From: Vitis vinifera
Taxonomy: Eukaryota > Streptophyta > Magnoliopsida > Vitales > Vitaceae
Assembly: GCF_030704535.1 (NCBI RefSeq)
Contig: NC_081807.1
Location: 4,567,001-4,631,000 of the forward strand
Length of the DNA stretch: 64,000 nt
Direction: 5' to 3'
The translations under genes and the position numbers were made by a program. Below the pieces are notes generated by a model. It was given only the letters and a program-made list of their open reading frames with translations, was not told the origin of the DNA and did no database searches. Of the stretch, positions 58,132 to 64,000 are shown one piece after another; position 1 is the stretch's first letter; each line of letters begins with the position of its first letter.

Positions 58132-60958
58132 TAATGTTGTAAGAACATGGTGTTGGACGCTAAATAAATAGTGCCATGAGAGTTGGTTGACCCAATTAGT
58201 AGTTTGTTATAGAATTATGTAAAGAATTTCGTAATCAATCGTTGAGATGTGGGAAAAGCATTTCTTTGGTGCTGGAATTTCTTTTGGTTTAGCTTCTTGG
58301 GATGGTATGAGAGCCTCCATTGCCAACAATGGAGGACTCCTCAACCTCCATCAAGGTAGCTTCTTCTCTGTTGAATGAAGTAGTTTCCATTCAACATGTT
58401 GTCCGGGCAAAATCCATGAATTCCCCCATTTCCATTATCTGCAACTCAATATATATCTCTTGGCTAGTGCTTCCATGCCTTTAAACTAGGGATGATGCTT
58501 TCAGAGCTACTGTATTTTTTCTCATTAATGGGCTTTATCATTACCTGTGGGTAGAGCTGAATGACAAGTGGATTGCAAATGGATTTTGTTAGGGGTAGTT
58601 ATGCTATGTTTGGTTTAAGAAAATTTGAAGGAAAATGCAAGGGAAAGAAAATACAGAGGAAAAGTAGAAGGAAAATAAAAAAATAGATTAAAAGTTGATA
58701 AATTATTTTTTTTGTTACTTCAAACTCATTTTATTTATTTTAACTCATCAATATAAAGATTAAATAATTTAAAAATATATAAGTTTTTAATTAGTTTTAA
58801 TTATATTTGATTTTCTTTAATATTTTTCATAGGACAACTAAACATGAAAAAATCATTTTACTTTGTATTTTTTTTTTCTTTCCTTAGTAATTTTTCGGGA
58901 ACCAAACATAACCTTAATATTTTTGAAGTTGAGAGATTCGAAAGTGGTGATAGATGCCTTTAATGAGCAAAAACGTACCCTGTGTAATTGTAATTAATTT
59001 TGTAAATGACATCGAAATGAATATGGAATATGGACATTTTTTTATGATACTTGTCTCTTTATATTTGCTTTGGCCTTCCATGAAGTCTATTTTATAAATT
59101 ATTCTCTTTTGTTATTTTTTCCTTAGTAGGAAATATATTGGAAATTAGTTTGGGAAAAGTGTGCCCTATTTGCTGAAAAATAGTTTTTGAAAACAATTTT
59201 TGAAAATTGTTCTTTGATATTTTATAAAACAAAGGTATGTTTGGGAACTTGAAATATTTTTAACATATTTTAATAGTTTTAAATACATTGTAAAAATAAT
59301 TTTTTTATGTTTAGAGCTTTATTTTTAATCATTATACATGTTTTTATAATTATACTTTTAAAACAATTCTAAAAAAATAAGGGAAAACAATTGAAAATAG
59401 CTAAAAGATGTTTTATGAAAACACTTCATTTTATGTTCTTGAGAATGAAAAATAGAAAATAGTTTTTTATTTTATTTTATTGCCAAACATATTTTCTAGT
59501 TTTTTTGTTTTGAAAAACAATTGTCAAACAAACCCGTATGTTTTCATGTTCTCATATGAAATTGGTTTTTAAATTAGGAAATATAACAACTTTTCATTTG
59601 GTCATGCCCGTGTGTAAATTTTTTAATATAACCTTAATTGTTATTTTAAATTAATATTCTAGTGTATTAAGGAAGACATTAAAGTTTCCTTCAAATAAGA
59701 TTAGAAATGCTTCTTAAGGAAATCACCTTTCTAAATCATGGTTATTAGCTTATTGTTGGAACACTAGTTAGTGTTATGGTTCTCCCAGTGAGATAAAATC
59801 TATGTCTTGGTATAGCTCATCAATTTTCAACTCTTTGGACCCAAAATCTATGACCTATCAACAAGGAAAATATCTTGAGATCAAAACAAATTCAACTACT
59901 GCTAGCAATCAAGCTCATATATCTAACTCATCTTTCCAAAACAGATTAGCCAATTCAAAACAAAAAATGATGCTATAGGTTACAATTGAAGAAATTGGCA
60001 AATACTAACAAAGATCTATATATGATAATTAGAATTACAAACAAGAGATCTCTAGTAAATTAAACAAAAGACCCTTAAATTTGATTTAACTAAAAATCCA
60101 ATAATCAATTCGCTTACACAAAGTACAAGTGTACAACTACTACATAATAATAAATATTTGGAAGAGTTAGATTGCACCTACAAAGTTCACAGAAGTAAAA
60201 ACTAGAACTCCTAGTCCAAAGATGCCTTGGCTTTGGGTGGTGCCAATCTACTTGCTAGACATGGGAAGCACACTCCTAACAATGCTTGTATGCCCGCCTT
60301 TAGGCACTACATCTAGGGACCTTATTGCTTCCATTCCTTAAGTGGTAATCAACAAAATAATCAACTTGCAAAAACACAAACACAATAGCAAAAGCTAAGG
60401 TGCATTCACTTGCAAAATCTATAAAATTTTACATAAATTACCTTGAATGAATTCATACATTAACAATAAGTTCTTCCCAAGAACTCAAAGAACCAACCCC
60501 AAAAACTAGGAAAAGGCTATTTGCTTTTGACCTTATCCACCTTAAGAAACCTTTCCTACAATATTTTTTGCAAATTCACCATTGATTAAATGTAGCTCAA
60601 TCCACCATTTTTCTAGCTTCTCACCCTTAGTTCCCACCCTTTTGTGAATCCAAAACCTTTAGTCTTAAATGAACAAAAAATGCACTTTATGATGTGATGT
60701 TGTTTTTTCGTCATCTGCATATAGAGATGGAAAAAGAATAAAATCAAATAAAACACACACACACAAAGACATAAAAAAAATACAAAGACATAAATAAAAA
60801 CAAAAGAAAAGACCCTTTCCCACTCAAAAAAAAAAAAAAAAAAAATTCAAATAAAAATGAAAGAAAAAAAGAAAGAAAGAAATATGCAATTTTATTATCG
60901 GGTAGGATTTTTCCCTTTTTTTTATGTTAAAATTCTTATCATGAACCATATTTGTACC
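58132..60958. other. Intergenic repeat-like DNA
   Basis: The first ~350 bases are dioxygenase 3' UTR and unique DNA. A MITE-like element lies at 59235-59540. The stretch 59640-60700 has a balanced, repeat-like composition but no coding frame or diagnostic motif; it may be a decayed retrotransposon. A poly-A tract is at about 60827-60845. Confidence 0.4.
59235..59540. mobile_element. MITE-like family 3, element B
   Basis: Bounded by GGTATGTTTGGGAACTTGA and the inverted-type end TTGTCAAACAAACCCGTATG. The AT-rich core shares 'aaaacaattgaaaatagctaaaagatgttt' style blocks with 35211-35701. Confidence 0.4.
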
Positions 60959-62163
60959 TGTTAGCCCAAGGGTTCTCCTAATTGCGTTTTGATGATAACA
61001 AGCCATGGTTAAGTTGCTAATTGGTTTGAATTATAAAGAATTTAAGGTATTAGTTTAAAAATTCATCAAAGGACCCTATGAATGCAAAATCATGACAATT
61101 GGAAGACCCTTTAATCATAGGAAACATATGTAAGATGAATGCATGGGTGCACTTAGGATTTTCATATCTTTTCATACATCTTTCCAAATCGATTTATGCA
61201 TTAAATATACATTTCCATTTAAATCCAAGTTTTATGAAATGAACCTTAGGCAAATTGTTTTAAAATTGACATTTTAATTTACCTAAAGATTTTGCCTAAG
61301 TGTTAAAAGAGAAAATAACATAAAAATAGGTTTTTAAGCCAAAAATGGTGAGCCAGTCAAGGCATTAGGCCAACTAGCTTAATCGGTTAGGGTATCGGTC
61401 GATTGATTAGCCCTTATCGATTGAGGTCCGGTCGAGAGATGAGAAAAATCTTCTCTCTCTTCTAGTAGTCTTGCATTCTTGGTCGATGTTCAGTCGATGA
61501 TCGATCGAGGCCTAACGGTCACTTGTTATGCATTTATTACCCAACAACTAGTCTATCGGTTGATCCCCAGCTCAACCGGTTGATGCTACTTTTTGGTATT
61601 CTTGACTCTTAAGGTTAGAAACCTATAAATTGAGAGCTTCACTTCATTTATGAAAAAGATAACACCTACATTTATTTGTTTACCTACTTGTTCTTGCCTA
61701 AAAAACTCCCATTCTTTCTTTGGTGCATCAAATATCCATTTGCATACTCTTTAGTGCACCTTTGTGATTCATCCTAGCATTTGTATTGTATTTAAGTCAT
61801 TGTTGAGCTAGGTTGAGAAATTCAAATTTGTTATTTGAGTGTTAGAACCTTTAAGTGAGTAGAGACTTGAAGAGATTGTGTAAGAGCCTAGTGGAGCTAA
61901 AATCCAAGTGTAAAGGGATTAGAAGCTTGGTTGAAACTTTAAGTATAATGGAATCCTCACTCGGTTAGGAGTTTGAGGAGAGTGGATGTAGGCAAGGAAG
62001 TTCCAAATCACTATAAAATCTGAGTTTGTTCTCTCTAACCTTATCTCTTTATATTTGTGTTTACTTTGCTTGAATTTGTTTGTGCTTGAAAAATATTTTT
62101 AAAAACTCAATTCACCCTCCCTCTTGGGTGTTTTCCTAATTAAGATTAGTCTTTATTTTCTCA
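60959..62163 (+). repeat. 5' LTR of the copia element
   Basis: Begins TGTTAGCCCAAGGGTTCTCC and ends TTTATTTTCTCA just before the primer-binding site, about 1205 bp. It contains several TCGGTCGATTGA-like and 'tcgatcgagg' motifs (61380-61580). The exact right end is inferred from the TG...CA rule. Confidence 0.65.
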
Positions 62164-62164
62164 A

Positions 62165-62182
62165 TTGGTATTAGAGTTATGC
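62165..62182 (+). other. Primer-binding site of the copia element
   Basis: TTGGTATTAGAGTTATGCC is one transition away, in its core, from the TGGTATCAGAGC sequence complementary to the 3' end of plant initiator tRNA-Met, the usual copia primer. Confidence 0.75.
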
Positions 62183-62214
62183 CTTTTGTGTAAGACTTAA
62201 CCGTCTAAGAGGAA

Positions 62215-63990
62215 ATGACTAATCCATCAAACTCATCTCACATTGAAAGTTTTGCAACCAATAGACCTCCATTTTTTATGGGAATCGATTATTCCTATTG
62301 TAAAACTAAAAAGATTTGGTTTTTATAATCAACCGACTTGGACCTATGAGATGTCAATGAAGATGACTCGACTTTTCCTTCAAAACTAGTTGATAGAGTC
62401 ACGGTTCTAAAACCCAAATAAGAATGGGATGAATGTGATAGAAGAAATTTTCAATTAAATGCTAAGGCTATTTATACCTTGCAATGTGATATGGATATAA
62501 ATGAATATAATAGAATTTGTCAATGCAAATTAGCCTAGGAAACTTGGAGATTACTTGAAGTAACTCATGAAGGAACAAATCAAGTTAAAGAGTCAAAAAT
62601 CAATTTTCTTGTTCATAGTTATGAATTGTTTTTAATAAAAAATAATGAAACTATTGTTGAGATGATTACTAGGTTCACTGACATTGTCAATGATCTTGAA
62701 GCTTTGGGAAAAGCCTACAAGGAATTGGAGAAGGTGATGAAGATCTTGAGGTCACTTCCATTAAAGTGAGATGCAAAGCTCACCGCAATTCAAGAAGCTA
62801 AAAACTTGACCAAGCTACCTTTGGAGGAGCTCCTAGGGTCATTGATGACATATGATATCAATTTAGTAAAGAAGTAACAAGAAGAGAAAGACAAAAAAAA
62901 GAAGAGCATAACTCTCAAAGCTACAACTAACGAAAAAGAAGAAGTTGAAGAACAAAAACAAAGTGAAGAAGATGAAGACTTGGCCCTCATCACAAGAAAG
63001 TTCAACAAGTTCATGAGGGGTGAAAAGTTTGAAGGAAGAAAGTTCACTTCTAGAAGAGACTCCTCAAAAAGGGAATCTTCATTCCATGGTGACAAGGAGA
63101 GATGAGAGGAGAAAATGGACTTGGTGTGCTTCAAGTGCAAGAAACTAGGACACATTAAATATGATTGTCCACTTTACAAAAGTCAAACCAATAAGAGGAA
63201 GAAGAAGACAATGATGGCTACTTGGAGTGAAAGTGAAATGAATCATCCAAAGAAGAAAATGAGAAAGAAGTGACAAACATATGTTTCATGGCAATAGATG
63301 AACTTGATGAGGTAAACTTTAACATTAGTGATAAAGATATACTTTGAAAAACTTGGTTTGAAAAAAGTTTTTCTCAAAACTAAAGTTCAATAACTTGAAA
63401 AAGAACTTGGAAAAGTAAAAGAAAAATTTTCAAATGTTAAAAATTCTAAAACTTATCTTGAAAAAGAGTGAGCTTTTAAGAAAGAAAAATGAATGGTTTA
63501 CCTCTTCTATTTCAATCTTCTTTTGTAGACAAAAATCTTGTGAAATGATCCTAGCTAGCTAAAAATGTATTTTTGACAAACAAGGGCTAGGATTCAAATC
63601 TTTAAAGAATCAAAAGTATTTTAAGAACTATTTTGTAAAGGGATCTGCAAGTGCAAGTCCTTCCACTACTTGAAACTTTTGTGGAAGAGCCAAAAAGATG
63701 TCCTTTAAGAAATGGTTCTAAAAAAAATTTAACTGCAAAAGCCAAAAAAATTTAGGTTGAAAAATCCAAGGTCACTAACCCTTAAGGACCCAAGATGATA
63801 TGGGTACCTAAATCAACTTGAGTTATATGTTGTAGGGTTCAAAGAAGGATAAATGATTCTTAGATAGTGGATGCTCAAAACACATGATCGGAGATAAATC
63901 CAAGTTTGCTTTTCTTACAAGGAAAAATGAATGATATGTTACCTTTGGAGACAATGCAAAAGGAAAAATCATTACTCAAGACAACATTGA
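62215..63990 (+). pseudogene. Copia gag and protease start, with multiple stops
   Basis: From ATG 62215 (MTNPSNSSHIESFATNRPP) the frame shows gag landmarks (LEVTHEGTNQVKESKI, MITRFTDIVNDLEALG, MKILRSLP, LTKLPLEELLGSLMTY). It then shows a CCHC knuckle, CFKCKKLGHIKYDCP, at about 63129-63173. Further on, a protease motif with DSGCSKHMIGD appears near 63857. At least seven in-frame stops occur (e.g. near 62325, 62421, 62536, 62769, 62876), several at TGG or AAG-type positions explained by single substitutions. Gag would form the particle; this copy cannot make it. Confidence 0.8.
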
Positions 63991-64000
63991 TAATGATGAC

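Larger units (their letters stand above)
60959..64000 (+). mobile_element. Ty1/copia LTR retrotransposon, 5' part (runs off right edge)
   Basis: A long 5' LTR (60959-62163), a primer-binding site, a gag region (62215-63280) and the start of the protease region (about 63850-63990) lie in the standard copia order. Numerous stops in gag show that this copy is not functional. The remaining pol region and 3' LTR would lie beyond base 64000. Confidence 0.85.

Noticed and set aside
61380-61580. Clustered 'ggtcgatcgagg' type motifs as a possible regulatory array
   Set aside because: They lie inside the copia LTR and are a known style of LTR sequence in this plant group, so a separate element is not needed.
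62790-63155. 121-codon antisense frame over copia gag
   Set aside because: It is a shadow of the gag frame, which carries the CCHC knuckle on the plus strand.
1-64000. tRNA, rRNA, CRISPR arrays, bacterial genes or inserted viral genes
   Set aside because: None was seen. Repeats are transposons and microsatellites, and protein similarities are to plant nuclear families and plant retroelements only.

Overview
The window looks like a piece of a eudicot plant nuclear chromosome, most probably grapevine (Vitis) or a close relative. The evidence is spliced genes with GT-AG introns, very AT-rich intergenic DNA, plant-only families (Dof factor, pollen-type LRR-extensin, MEE14/CBP1), plant L1 LINEs, Ty1/copia and Ty3/gypsy remnants and several MITE families. 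The genus call rests on remembered similarity of the repeats and is only moderately sure. No rRNA, tRNA, CRISPR, bacterial or viral region was seen.

Layout: 1-2.5 kb holds a minus-strand CDCA7-like zf-4CXXC_R1 gene whose 3' end lies off the left edge. 2.6-8.2 kb is repeat DNA: three diverged copies of an LTR-like unit decorated with four copies of a ~280 bp MITE. 8.5-29.2 kb is one large minus-strand gene of 15 exons encoding a 1024-aa PXA-PX-Nexin_C sorting nexin. Its introns have trapped several LINE sequences, including a nearly full-length L1 (13.5-19.9 kb) in opposite orientation. 29.3-36.2 kb is AT-rich DNA with MITE-like elements and a decayed gypsy gag. 36.3-37.3 kb is MEE14 (CCG-binding protein 1), 39.1-41.9 kb an intronless pollen-type LRR-extensin, 42.4-43.6 kb a receptor-kinase-like pseudokinase on the minus strand, 47.2-52.8 kb a 9-exon FAM114/DUF719-like gene, 54.2-54.7 kb a Dof transcription factor, and 56.3-58.1 kb a 3-exon 2-oxoglutarate/Fe(II) dioxygenase. 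58.2-61.0 kb is repeat-like DNA. From 60.96 kb to the right edge lies the 5' half of a decayed Ty1/copia element (LTR, primer-binding site, gag, start of protease).

The exon models of the spliced genes were built by hand. The coding lengths add up to whole codons across every splice, which supports them strongly. Two introns (one in the sorting nexin, one in the FAM114-like gene) require non-canonical GC donors. The order sorting nexin - MEE14 - LRR-extensin - (kinase) - FAM114-like matches, from memory, Arabidopsis At2g15900, At2g15890, At2g15880 and At2g15860, so this is a conserved microsyntenic block rather than an operon-like functional unit. The genes have unrelated cellular roles: endosomal sorting, pollen tube guidance and wall growth, transcription and secondary metabolism. 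I found no clear new biological system. The most notable items are the near-intact LINE with a single stop in ORF2, the GC-AG introns, a shared-insertion versus empty-site MITE history, a duplicated 20-bp promoter motif, a pseudokinase, an altered Dof domain, and an intron repeat flanking foreign-looking sequence.
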